DNA of 64,000 bases from JAJPHF01 sp035293805. GTDB taxonomy: Bacteria; Chloroflexota; UBA6077; JAJPHF01. This document shows, piece by piece, positions 51,640 to 62,852 of the stretch (position 1 is the stretch's first letter; the number at the start of each line of letters is the position of its first letter). The notes beneath the pieces were generated by a model, which was given only the letters and a program-made list of their open reading frames with translations, did not search any database and had not been told where the DNA came from. Position numbers and translations under genes: made by a program. Where the stretch lies: assembly GCA_035293805.1 (NCBI GenBank), contig DATGMD010000091.1, forward strand, positions 1 to 64,000. Direction: 5' to 3'.

Positions 51640-52812
51640 CTAGCCGGCGTGCGCCGGCTGCGGCGGGGTCGCTGCCGGCTGGCGCAGCACCTGCTCGCCG
51701 ATGATCAGGCGCTGGATCTCCGAGGTGCCCTCGTAGATCTCGGTGATCTTCGCGTCGCGCAGGTAGCGTTGCAGCGGCGAGTCCAGGGCGCACGCCGCCG
51801 CGCCCCCCATCTCCACCGCCTGGCTCGTGACCCACAGCGCCGTCTCCGCGGCGTATAGCTTCGCCGCCGCGGCCTCCCGCGTCAGCCGCTCGCCGGCATC
51901 CTTCAGCGCTGCCGCCCGGTGCACCAGCAGGCGTGCGGCGTCGATGCGTACGCTCATGTCGGCCAGCAGCCACTGCGTCGCCTCGCCGACGGCGCCGCCG
52001 GCCACCGCGGCGTCGCGCGTCTGGGCGAGCGCGGCTTCGTAGGCGGCGCGCGCGATGCCCAGCGCCTGCGCGGCGATGCCGATGCGGCCGCTGTCCAGCG
52101 TGCCCATCGCCACGCGCCACCCCTGCCCCTCCGGCCCGAGCCGTTGCGTGGCCGGCACCGGGCAATCGCCGAAGTACAGCTGCGCCGTGGTCGAGCCGCG
52201 GATGCCCAGCTTGTGCTCGAAGGCGCCGATCGTGAAGCCCGGCGTGCCCGGCTCGATCAGAAAGGCTGTGATGCCGCGTGGCCCGGCGGCCGGGTCGAGC
52301 GTGGCGAACACCAGGTAGATGCCCGCCAGGCCCGCGTTCGTGATGAAGCACTTGCCGCCGTTCAGCCGGTACCCCGCGCCGTCGCGGCTGGCGCGCGTCC
52401 GCAGGCTGGCGGCGTCGCTGCCGGCGCTCGGCTCCGTCAGCGCGAACGCGCCCAGACACGCGCCCGTGGCCATGCGGGGCAGGTAGCGCGCCTGCTGCTC
52501 CGCCGTGCCCCAGTGGTGGATCGGGTCGGCGACGAGCGAGTTGTGGACGCTGACCAGCACCGCCGTGGCGGCGCACGCCGCCGCCAGCTCCTCCATGACC
52601 AGCGCGTAGTCGAGCGCGCTGCGCGCCTGGCCCCCGTATTCCCGCGGCACCGCCAGCGCCAGCAGGCCCTCGGCGGCCAGGGCCGATACCGTGCCCGGGG
52701 CCAGCGCGCCAGCGCGGTCCACCGCCGTGGCGGCCGGCGCCAGCGTCCGGGCCGCAAAGTCGCGCATCCGCTGCTGGAAGGCCGTCTGCTCCGCGCTCAG
52801 CCGAAAGTCCAC
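51640..52812 (-). CDS. Acyl-CoA dehydrogenase
   Basis: A 390-residue FAD enzyme: 'AFALTEPSAGSDAASL', 'KCFITNAGLAGIYLVFA', and the base and C-terminal loop 'KITEIYEGTSEIQRLIIGEQVL'. It probably acts on short or branched acyl-CoA and passes electrons to ETF. It differs clearly from the second acyl-CoA dehydrogenase at 55 kb, so two substrates are likely. It is 18 nt upstream of the epimerase gene. Confidence 0.92.
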   Translation of the reverse strand: MDFRLSAEQTAFQQRMRDFAARTLAPAATAVDRAGALAPGTVSALAAEGLLALAVPREYGGQARSALDYALVMEELAAACAATAVLVSVHNSLVADPIHHWGTAEQQARYLPRMATGACLGAFALTEPSAGSDAASLRTRASRDGAGYRLNGGKCFITNAGLAGIYLVFATLDPAAGPRGITAFLIEPGTPGFTIGAFEHKLGIRGSTTAQLYFGDCPVPATQRLGPEGQGWRVAMGTLDSGRIGIAAQALGIARAAYEAALAQTRDAAVAGGAVGEATQWLLADMSVRIDAARLLVHRAAALKDAGERLTREAAAAKLYAAETALWVTSQAVEMGGAAACALDSPLQRYLRDAKITEIYEGTSEIQRLIIGEQVLRQPAATPPQPAHAG

Positions 52813-52881
52813 GTTCGTCCCCCGCCGGGGCGCCGCGCGTGGCGCGGCGTGCCAGTCGTCGGCCCCATGCCGTCGATCACT

Positions 52882-53748
52882 CTACGGTCGCCGCTCGTAG
52901 GTGAAGAAGCCGCGGCCGGACTTGCGCCCCAGGTACCCGGCGGCCACCAGGTTCACCAGCAGCGGGCAGGGCCGGTACTTGTCGTCGCCGAAGCCCGACT
53001 GGAGCACGCGCATGATGTCCAGGCAGACGTCGAGGCCGATCAGGTCGGCCAGCGCCAGCGGCCCCATCGGATGGTTCATGCCCAGCGTCATGACCTGGTC
53101 GATGGCCTCGGCCGTGGCCACGCCCTCGAGCAGCGCGTAGGCCGCCTCGTTGATCATCGGCATCAGCAGGCGGTTGGAGACGAACCCCGGATAGTCGCGC
53201 ACCTCCACCGGCGTCTTGCCCAGCCGCAACGCCAGGTCGCGCGCCGTGCCGATGGCCGCCTCGGAGCTGTGGACGCCGCGAACTAGCTCCACTAGCCGCA
53301 TCGCGGGCACCGGATTGAAGAAGTGCATGCCGACGACGCGGTCGGGCCGGCCCGTCGCTGCGGCCAGGCGAGTGATCGAGATCGAGGACGTGTTCGAGGC
53401 GAGCACCGCGTCGGCACCCAGGACGCGGTCCAGCGCCGCGATCACCTCGACCTTCGCGGCCTCGCGCTCGATCACCGCCTCGACGACGAACTGCGCGCCG
53501 GCCAGCGCCTCGACGTCCGGCGCCGGGTGCAGGCGCCCGAGCGCCGCGCCGCGGGCGTCGTCCGTCAGGGTGCCACGCTCCACGGCGCGGGCCAGTCCCC
53601 GCCCGATGCGGTCCACGGCTAGCTCGACCGCCCCCGGCGCGGCGTCCACTAGCCAGACGTCGATACCTGCCTGGACGGCCACCTGGGCGATGCCCGCGCC
53701 CATTGTGCCGGTGCCGACAATGCCCAGGCGCTCGATCGACCCCGCCAT
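52882..53748 (-). CDS. 3-hydroxybutyryl-CoA dehydrogenase
   Basis: This 288-residue protein has Rossmann loop 'LGIVGTGTMGAGIAQVAVQAG', 'ASNTSSISIT', the catalytic His in 'VVGMHFFNPVP', and 'DYPGFVSNRLLMPMINEAA' before the C-terminal helical domain ('GMNHPMGPLALADLIGLD'). It oxidises 3-hydroxyacyl-CoA with NAD. It is not fused to an enoyl-CoA hydratase, and no hydratase gene is in this block. Its ATG follows the thiolase stop with no gap. Confidence 0.94.
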   Translation of the reverse strand: MAGSIERLGIVGTGTMGAGIAQVAVQAGIDVWLVDAAPGAVELAVDRIGRGLARAVERGTLTDDARGAALGRLHPAPDVEALAGAQFVVEAVIEREAAKVEVIAALDRVLGADAVLASNTSSISITRLAAATGRPDRVVGMHFFNPVPAMRLVELVRGVHSSEAAIGTARDLALRLGKTPVEVRDYPGFVSNRLLMPMINEAAYALLEGVATAEAIDQVMTLGMNHPMGPLALADLIGLDVCLDIMRVLQSGFGDDKYRPCPLLVNLVAAGYLGRKSGRGFFTYERRP

Positions 53749-54933
53749 CTACACCATCTCCACCGCGAGCGCCACCGCGCCGCCGCCGCCGTGGCACAGC
53801 GCCGCCAGCCCCCGCCTCCCGCCGCGCTCCCGCAGGGCGTAGAGCAAGGTCACGAGAATGCGCGCGCCCGTCGCGCCGAGCGGGTGCCCCAGGGCGATGG
53901 CGCCGCCGTGAACGTTCACCCGCTCCCAGTCCCAGCCTAGCTCGCGTCCGTTCGCCAGCACCTGCGCGGCGAACGCCTCGTTGACCTCCAACAAATCGAA
54001 GTCCCCGAGGGCCAGGCCAGTCCGCTCCAGCACCTTGCGGACAGCCAGCGGCGGCGCGTCGAACAGCAAGCCGGGCTCGATGCCGGCGCTCGCGTGGCCG
54101 CTCACGCGCGCCAGCGGTCGCAGCCCGTATCGCTCCACCGCCGCTTCCGAGGCCAGCACGACTGCCGCGGCGCCGTCGCTCAGCCCCGGCGCGTTGCCGG
54201 CCGTCACCGTGCCGTCAGCCGCGAAGGCCGGGCGCAGCGCCGCCAGGCGCTCCAGCGACGTGTCAGGGCGCGGCATCTCGTCGGTCGTGACCAGGCCGCT
54301 CCCCTTCCCGCTCGGCGCCTCCACGGGTACGATCTCCGCGTCGAAGCAGCCGCCGCGCTGGGCGGCCACCGCGCGCTGGTGGCTGGCCAACGCGTAGGCG
54401 TCCTGGGCCTCGCGCGTGACGCCGTGCTTGGCCGCGATCGCCTCGGCGGCGTTGCCCATGTGCTGGTCCTCGAAGGCGCACCACAGCCCGTCGTGGACCG
54501 TCGCGTCCACCAGTTCCCCGCGCCCCAGGCGGATGCCTCGCCGGGCGTGCGGCAGCAGGTGCGGGCCGAGGCTCATGCTCTCCATGCCGCCGGCGACGAC
54601 GATGTCCGCCTCGCCCAGGCGGATCGCCCGCGTAGCGTCGATCGCCGCTTGCAGGCCCGAGGCGCAGACCTTGTTCAGCGTCATCGCGGACGCGCTCGGC
54701 GGAATTCCCGCCCGCAGCGTTGCCTGCCGCGCCGGCGCCTGGCCCACGCCCGCCTGGATCACGTTGCCCAGCAGCACGTCGTCCACCGCGTCGGGCGGCA
54801 CGCCCGCCCGCGACAGCGCTGCCCGCACGGCGACCGCGCCCAGCTCCGGCGCGGGCACCTCGCCGAGCGCGCCCAGGAACCGCCCGATCGGCGTGCGGGC
54901 CGCGCCCACGATATACGCCTCGCTCATCGTCAA
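53749..54933 (-). CDS. Acetyl-CoA acetyltransferase (thiolase)
   Basis: A 394-residue thiolase: acyl-accepting Cys in 'LNKVCASGLQAAI' (near 90), 'GGMESMSLGPHLL', 'VNEAFAAQVLA', 'VHGGAIALGHPLGATGARI' and the second Cys in 'LAALCHGGGGAVAL'. It joins or splits acetyl-CoA and acyl-CoA units; direction here is uncertain. Adjacent to the hydroxyacyl-CoA dehydrogenase gene. Confidence 0.95.
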   Translation of the reverse strand: MTMSEAYIVGAARTPIGRFLGALGEVPAPELGAVAVRAALSRAGVPPDAVDDVLLGNVIQAGVGQAPARQATLRAGIPPSASAMTLNKVCASGLQAAIDATRAIRLGEADIVVAGGMESMSLGPHLLPHARRGIRLGRGELVDATVHDGLWCAFEDQHMGNAAEAIAAKHGVTREAQDAYALASHQRAVAAQRGGCFDAEIVPVEAPSGKGSGLVTTDEMPRPDTSLERLAALRPAFAADGTVTAGNAPGLSDGAAAVVLASEAAVERYGLRPLARVSGHASAGIEPGLLFDAPPLAVRKVLERTGLALGDFDLLEVNEAFAAQVLANGRELGWDWERVNVHGGAIALGHPLGATGARILVTLLYALRERGGRRGLAALCHGGGGAVALAVEMV

Positions 54934-54960
54934 CCCGCCAGTCTCTCGCCTGCTGCGGCG

Positions 54961-56112
54961 CTACGCCAGTCCCAGACCGCGCGCGATCACCAGCCGCTGG
55001 ATCTCGGAGGTGCCCTCGCCAATGGTGAGGATCTTCGCATCACGGTAGAAGCGCGCGATGGGCGCCTCTTCCATGTACCCGTAGCCGCCGTGGACCTGCA
55101 AGCTCACGTCGGCCGCGCGCACCGCCAGCTCCGACGCGAACAGCTTGGCCATCGCCGCGGCCTGCGCGAACGGTAGGCCGCGATCGCGCAGCGTCGCGGC
55201 GCGGTACACCAGCAGGCGCGCGGCCTCGATCTCCGTCGCGACGTCGGCCAGCGGGAACTGGATCCCCTGCCTGCGGGCAATCGGTTCGCCGAACGCCCAG
55301 CGCTCCTTGGCGTACGCCGTCGCCATGTCCAGCGCCCCTTGCGCCAACCCCACGGCCAGCGCCGCGACACCGATGCGGCCGCCGTCCAGCACGCCCAGGA
55401 ACTGCCGCGCTCCCGCCCCCCGAGGCCCTACTAGGTGGTCCTGGGGCACCTCGCAGTCGTCGAACACTAGCTCGCGGGTGTCTGAGGCGTGCCAGCCGAG
55501 CTTGTGGTACGGCGGCGCCAACTGGTACCCCGGCGTCCCGTTCGGCACGAGCACCATGCTGATCTCGGGCTGGCCGTCGTCGCGTCGCCCCGTGACTGCC
55601 GTGGCCACCACGAACGCCGAGATCGGCGTGCCGGCGTTTGTGATGAACGCCTTGGTGCCGTTTAGTCGCCACCTCCCGTCCTGGAGCCGCGCCGTGGTCG
55701 CGATGCCCGTGACGTCGGAGCCGGCGCCGGGCTCCGTGCCGGCCAGGGCACCCAACGTCTCGCCGCGCGCCAGGGGCGCGAGCCAGCGCTCCTTCTGCGC
55801 CGGGCTGCCGTACAGGTGGAGCACCGCCCCAGCCAGGCCCACGTTGGCCGATACGGTGATGGCGACGGACGAGTCGACGCGCGCTAGCTCCTCCAGCACG
55901 ATCGCTAGCTCCAGCGCGCCGGCGCCGACGCCGCCCTCCGCTTCCGGGAACGGCAGCCCCATCACGCCGAGCGCGCCGAGCTGACGCACAACCGCGAGCG
56001 GGAACTGGCCCTTCGCGTCCCAGTCGGCGGCGTTGGGCGCGATCTCGGTGACTGCAAACTCGCGCAGGGTGCGCCGCAGCGCCTGCTGCTCGTCCGTCAG
56101 CTCGAAGTCCAT
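54961..56112 (-). CDS. Acyl-CoA dehydrogenase, short or branched chain type
   Basis: A 383-residue FAD enzyme: 'LGALAGTEPGAGSDVTGI', 'KAFITNAGTPISAFVVAT', 'RWAFGEPIARRQGIQFPLAD', 'LQVHGGYGYMEEAPIARFYRD' split across its end region, and the base in 'TIGEGTSEIQRLVIARGL'. It resembles butyryl-CoA or isobutyryl-CoA dehydrogenases. It is the first gene of the minus-strand acyl-CoA block and is divergent from a small zinc protein gene. Confidence 0.94.
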   Translation of the reverse strand: MDFELTDEQQALRRTLREFAVTEIAPNAADWDAKGQFPLAVVRQLGALGVMGLPFPEAEGGVGAGALELAIVLEELARVDSSVAITVSANVGLAGAVLHLYGSPAQKERWLAPLARGETLGALAGTEPGAGSDVTGIATTARLQDGRWRLNGTKAFITNAGTPISAFVVATAVTGRRDDGQPEISMVLVPNGTPGYQLAPPYHKLGWHASDTRELVFDDCEVPQDHLVGPRGAGARQFLGVLDGGRIGVAALAVGLAQGALDMATAYAKERWAFGEPIARRQGIQFPLADVATEIEAARLLVYRAATLRDRGLPFAQAAAMAKLFASELAVRAADVSLQVHGGYGYMEEAPIARFYRDAKILTIGEGTSEIQRLVIARGLGLA

Positions 56113-56179
56113 CGCGCCGCTCCTACACTCTCAGCATAGCAGACGGCACGGCGCGACCGGCGCCCGCCACCGACCCCGT

Positions 56180-56188
56180 TGCTATAAT
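56180..56188 (+). promoter_or_regulatory. Extended -10 promoter of the 56.2-kb zinc protein
   Basis: TGC TATAAT, exact match to the extended -10 consensus, 39 nt before the ATG at 56228. No good -35. Confidence 0.65.
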
Positions 56189-56227
56189 AGTGCCGTGCTA
56201 GCCGGCTCGTGGGCGGAGTAGAGTTCG

Positions 56228-56431
56228 ATGCCTCGTGCCACAAACTTGGTGCGCTGTCGTCTCTGCGGGGCCATGGCCTTCGAGTCCGAGATGGAAGGGC
56301 GGTACTGCCTGGTCTGCGTCGGGCGCGTGCGCAGCAAGCCGTCGGACCGGGCGCGGAAGCGCCAGCGCCAGCGCCAGCGCCAGCGTCAGGACGAGCGGGC
56401 GCCCGCCGCCTCGCCGGCAGCGCAGCGCTGA
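56228..56431 (+). CDS. 67-residue zinc-ribbon microprotein with an Arg-Gln repeat
   Basis: Two CxxC pairs (Cys10/Cys13 and Cys27/Cys30) lie 13 residues apart, ending in 'RYCLVCVGRVRSKP', then a basic (Arg-Gln) repeat encoded by a CGCCAG-type hexanucleotide repeat, and an Ala/Pro tail. The Cys spacing is close to that of the 41-residue microprotein at 37.7 kb. A strong extended -10 promoter precedes it. Likely nucleic-acid binding; function unknown. Confidence 0.65.
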   Translation: MPRATNLVRCRLCGAMAFESEMEGRYCLVCVGRVRSKPSDRARKRQRQRQRQRQDERAPAASPAAQR

Positions 56432-56494
56432 TGTTCCCACCCACGCGCGCGGCGCCCCGGCGCGCGGCCGGCGTGGTCCGCTAGGCGCGCGATC

Positions 56495-57118
56495 GTGGCC
56501 GTCGTCGTCCGTATCCTGCTGGCGCTCGTGGGCCTCGTGGTGTCCGCCCAGGTGGCCCGTCGCCTGGCGCGGCACGCTCCGTTCGACGTTGCCACGTCGC
56601 GTGAGGCGGTGCCCGTCCAGAGCGCCCTCTTTGCGCCGGACCGCCTCATCCGTCGCCTGCCCCTGGAACCGGGTATGCGCGTGCTCCTGCTCGGCCCCGC
56701 GCCGGATTCTCTGATGACGCGGGTCGCGCGCGGCGTTGGCAAGTACGGCAAGGTGTACGTGCTCCAGCCGTCGCCGGAGAGCGCCCGGCGGCTCGACGCG
56801 GACCTCCGCGAGCGGCACCTTGCAAACGTCGATGCGCTGGTGGGGCAGGCCAGCCACCTCAACGTGCCGGACGCCACCTTCGACCTCGTCCTGGCCGTCG
56901 GGCAGCTCGCCGGCCTGCCGCGTCGGCAGCGGGCGTTGTGGGAGATCGAGCGAATCCTGCGGCCGGGCGGCCACCTCTCGGTCAGCCAGGCGCTGCTCGG
57001 CCCGACGTTCCTGCGCGGCGAGACGCTGCGGCGCGAGGCGGGCGCCGTGGGCTTGGCCTGGCGCGAGCAGCACGGCCTTCCCTTCGCCTACACCGCCAAC
57101 TTCCGCAAGCCCGCTTAG
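56495..57118 (+). CDS. Membrane-anchored class I methyltransferase
   Basis: A 207-residue protein with a hydrophobic N-terminal helix (residues 2-20) and a UbiE/MenG-like methyltransferase core: 'LEPGMRVLLLGPAPDSLMTRVAR', 'VYVLQPSPE', 'LNVPDATFDLVLAVGQLAGLP' and 'EIERILRPGGHLSVSQ'. The canonical GxGxG loop is 'LGPAPDS', so the site is divergent. Substrate unknown; a lipid or quinone would fit the anchor. GTG start, 63 nt after the zinc microprotein. Confidence 0.75.
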   Translation: MAVVVRILLALVGLVVSAQVARRLARHAPFDVATSREAVPVQSALFAPDRLIRRLPLEPGMRVLLLGPAPDSLMTRVARGVGKYGKVYVLQPSPESARRLDADLRERHLANVDALVGQASHLNVPDATFDLVLAVGQLAGLPRRQRALWEIERILRPGGHLSVSQALLGPTFLRGETLRREAGAVGLAWREQHGLPFAYTANFRKPA

Positions 57119-57522
57119 CGCCCCTTGCGCGCCAGGTGAGCAGCCCGCGTCTGCTAGGCGCGGCTCTCGTGGCCGCCCGCAGCCTGTGGCGCGGGATACT
57201 ACAGCGCCTTGCGCGCAAGGTGAGCAGCCAGCGTGGCGTAGGCACGGCTCTCGTGGCCGCTAGTAGTCTCGGAGTCGCGTAGGGGCGGCTCTCGTGGCCG
57301 CCCGCGGCCCGCAGGCCGCAGGCCCGGCGGCAGCCGACCGCTCAGTCTCGCTGCAAACCGCTGTACAGCGCCACTGCCCCCGTCCCGGAGCCGGCGCTAC
57401 CGGGAGGGCTCGCCCAGCGGCGGCTTGGGGCGCGGCATACGGCCAGCGCCACTGCCGCAGGCGCCGGCCGGCGACCGCTCAGTCCGGCGCCGAGCGGCCG
57501 TCGGTATTGTGTGCCGCTGCTA
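57119..57522. repeat. Spacer filled with degenerate repeats and REP-like hairpins
   Basis: Two 54-nt units (57123-57176 and 57207-57260) match at 47 of 54 positions. A third partial copy is at 57279-57301. Each contains a CGGCTCTCGTGGCCGC core; the third can fold as GGGCGGC-N7-GCCGCCC with GTAGGGGC before it. Two further short motifs recur: GCGCCACTGCC (near 57369 and 57447) and GACCGCTCAGTC (near 57336 and 57473). No gene is visible. Confidence 0.6.
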
Positions 57523-60474
<2,952 letters not shown>

Positions 60475-60483
<9 letters not shown>

Positions 60484-60610
60484 CAGCTCTCAGCCACGGC
60501 CAAAGAATGGTCAGCGCACAGCCCTCAGTCTCCCAGCAGCCAACCGGTGCAAGGCACAGCCGCGGCACGGCCAGCGCGTGCTGCTGATCGCTGATAGCTG
60601 ATGGCTGACG
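60475..60610. repeat. Inverted arrays of GCTGAYN heptamers between uvrB and uvrA
   Basis: Plus strand 60583-60610: GCTGATC, GCTGATA, GCTGATG, GCTGACG, ending 5 nt before the uvrB stop. Minus strand 60475-60495: GCTGAGA, GCTGATG, GCTGACA, where the second supplies the uvrA ATG. A 20-nt inverted repeat results, with about 95 nt between. Same design as at 47.9 kb. Confidence 0.72.
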
Positions 60611-60615
60611 GCTAC

Positions 60616-62595
60616 TCACGCGATACTGCGTCGGAGTGCCAGGATCTTGTCGCGCAGCTCGGCGGCCTTCTCGAACTCGAGGTCCTTGGCCGCCCGCTTC
60701 ATGTCGGCTTCCAGCTCTTTGATCTCGCGCAGCACGTCGTCGCGCGAGCGCATGACCGTGACGTTCCCCACCTCGTAGGGCGCCTGCTCCTCGGCCACGC
60801 TGCGCGCCCGCCCGGCGACCCCGCGGATCGCCTTCTGCACGCCCATCGGGGTGATGCCATGCTCCTCGTTGTACGCGAGCTGCTTCTTGCGCCGCCGGTA
60901 GGTCTCCTCGATCGCGCGCCGCATCGAGTCCGTCACTACGTCGGCGTACATCACGACGTGCCCATCCACGTGCCGCGCGGCACGTCCCATCGTCTGGATC
61001 AGCGCGCTCTCCGAGCGCAAGTAGCCTTCCTTGTCGGCGTCCAGGATCGCGACCAGCGACACCTCCGGCAGGTCGAGGCCCTCGCGCAGCAGGTTGATGC
61101 CCACCAGCACGTCGTAGACGCCGCGGCGCAGGTCGTTCAGGATGTCGCTGCGCTCCAGCGTCTCGATGTCGGAGTGCAGGTGCGCGACCTTGACGCCCAT
61201 CTCGCGCAGGTACTCGGCCAGGTCCTCGGCCATGCGCTTGGTGAGCGTCGTCACCAGCACGCGCTCGCCGCGCCGCACCCGCGCCTGCACCAGCTCCATC
61301 AGGTCGTCGATCTGGCCCTTCGTCGGCTTGACCTCGACGCTCGGATCGACCAGGCCGGTCGGCCGAATGAGCTGCTCGACGATCTGCTCGCTGTGCTCTT
61401 GCTCGTAAGGGCCCGGCGTGGCCGAGACGTACACCACCTGGTGAAAGTGCCGCTCGAACTCCTGGAAGTTCAGCGGGCGGTTGTCGATTGCGGATGGCAG
61501 GCGGAAGCCGTACTCGACCAGCGTCTGCTTGCGCGCCAGGTCGCCGTGGAACATGCCGCGCACCTGCGGCAGCGTCATGTGCGACTCGTCGATCACCAGC
61601 AGGTAGTCGTCGGGGAAGTAGTCGAGCAGCGTCCACGGCTGGCTGCCGGGCGCGCGGCGCGACAGGTGGCGCGAGTAGTTCTCGACACCGTGACAGTAGC
61701 CGGCCTCGCGCAGCATCTCCAGGTCGAAGGTCGTCCGCTGGCGCAGGCGCTGGCTCTCCAGCAGCTTGCCCTCCGCCTCGAATTCGCGGCAGCGCGCCTC
61801 TAGCTCGTCCTCGATGTCGCGGATCGCCAGGTCGAGCTTCTCCTTTGTCGTGACGAAGTGCTTCGCCGGATAGATGTCCACGGCGGTGCGCTCGACCAGC
61901 ACCTCGCCGGTCAGCGGGTCGATCTCGGTGATCCGCTCGATCTCGTCGCCCCAGAACTCCACGCGGATGGCGATCTCCCCGCCGATCGGGAAGACATCCA
62001 GCGTGTCCCCGCGCACGCGGAACCGGCCCCGCGCGAAGTCGTAGTCGTTCCGCTCGTAGTAGATGTCCGTCAGGAAGCGCAGCACCTTGTCGCGCTTGCG
62101 CGTTTCCCCGCGGCGCAGCGTGAGCACGACCTTGCCGTACTCCTCGGGCGAGCCCAGACCGTAGATGCAGGACACCGAGGCCACGATGATCACGTCGCGG
62201 CGCTCGAAGAGCGACTTGGTGGCCGCGTGGCGCAGCCGGTCGATCTCCTCGTTCCGCGACATGTCCTTCTCAATGTAAGTGTCCGTGCGCGGCAGGTACG
62301 CTTCGGGCTGGTAATAGTCGTAGTAGCTGACGAAATACTCCACCGCGTTGTTGGGGAAAAACTCCCGAAACTCGCCGTAGAGCTGCATGGCCAGCGTCTT
62401 GTTGTGCGCGATCACCAGCGTCGGCCGCTGCGCCCGGGCGATCACGTTGGCCACCGTATAGGTCTTGCCGCTGCCCGTCACGCCCAGCAGCGTCTGGTGC
62501 CGCAGGCCGCGCTCCAGGCCGCGCAGAAGCTGCTCGATAGCCTCGGGCTGGTCGCCGGTGGGCTGATAGTCGGAGACGAGCTGAAAGTCGGACAT
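60616..62595 (-). CDS. uvrB: Excinuclease ABC subunit B
   Basis: A 659-residue helicase-like damage verifier. Walker A 'LLGVTGSGKTYTVANVI', beta-hairpin 'VEYFVSYYDYYQPEAYLP', Walker B 'VIDESHMTLPQ', 'ATPGPYE', 'GINLLREGLDLPEVSLVAI' and the C-terminal UVR domain ('KELEADMKRAAKDLEFEKAA'). Starts at ATG with an extended -10 box about 44 nt upstream. Paired with uvrA. Confidence 0.97.
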   Translation of the reverse strand: MSDFQLVSDYQPTGDQPEAIEQLLRGLERGLRHQTLLGVTGSGKTYTVANVIARAQRPTLVIAHNKTLAMQLYGEFREFFPNNAVEYFVSYYDYYQPEAYLPRTDTYIEKDMSRNEEIDRLRHAATKSLFERRDVIIVASVSCIYGLGSPEEYGKVVLTLRRGETRKRDKVLRFLTDIYYERNDYDFARGRFRVRGDTLDVFPIGGEIAIRVEFWGDEIERITEIDPLTGEVLVERTAVDIYPAKHFVTTKEKLDLAIRDIEDELEARCREFEAEGKLLESQRLRQRTTFDLEMLREAGYCHGVENYSRHLSRRAPGSQPWTLLDYFPDDYLLVIDESHMTLPQVRGMFHGDLARKQTLVEYGFRLPSAIDNRPLNFQEFERHFHQVVYVSATPGPYEQEHSEQIVEQLIRPTGLVDPSVEVKPTKGQIDDLMELVQARVRRGERVLVTTLTKRMAEDLAEYLREMGVKVAHLHSDIETLERSDILNDLRRGVYDVLVGINLLREGLDLPEVSLVAILDADKEGYLRSESALIQTMGRAARHVDGHVVMYADVVTDSMRRAIEETYRRRKKQLAYNEEHGITPMGVQKAIRGVAGRARSVAEEQAPYEVGNVTVMRSRDDVLREIKELEADMKRAAKDLEFEKAAELRDKILALRRSIA

Positions 62596-62638
62596 AGGCT
62601 CCCTATGAGCGCGTGCGCCACCTCAAAGCGTGCGAAGA

Positions 62639-62647
62639 ATTGTACCA
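62639..62647 (-). promoter_or_regulatory. Extended -10 promoter of uvrB
   Basis: Minus strand TGG TACAAT, 44 nt before the uvrB ATG. Identical to the -10 region of the tRNA-Gln promoter. No LexA-type palindrome was recognised nearby. Confidence 0.55.
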
Positions 62648-62852
62648 GAACAGACGAGCGAGTCTCTACGCGGGCGCCGCCGCGCGGCCGCCCGCCGCAA
62701 GGCGGCGGCGCCGTGCCAACGCCGCTACTTTCGGCCGCGGGCCGTGCCGTGCGGCCACCCACGCGTCGGGCGACCGCCCGCGTCGGCGGCCACGCGGTCG
62801 GGCCGAGCGGCCGCCGACGGAGCCATCTGTGATGCCTTTGAGACGGCCCGGC

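Noticed and set aside
56342..56394. Hexanucleotide repeat as an independent element
   Set aside because: It lies inside the 67-residue zinc protein and simply encodes its Arg-Gln stretch.
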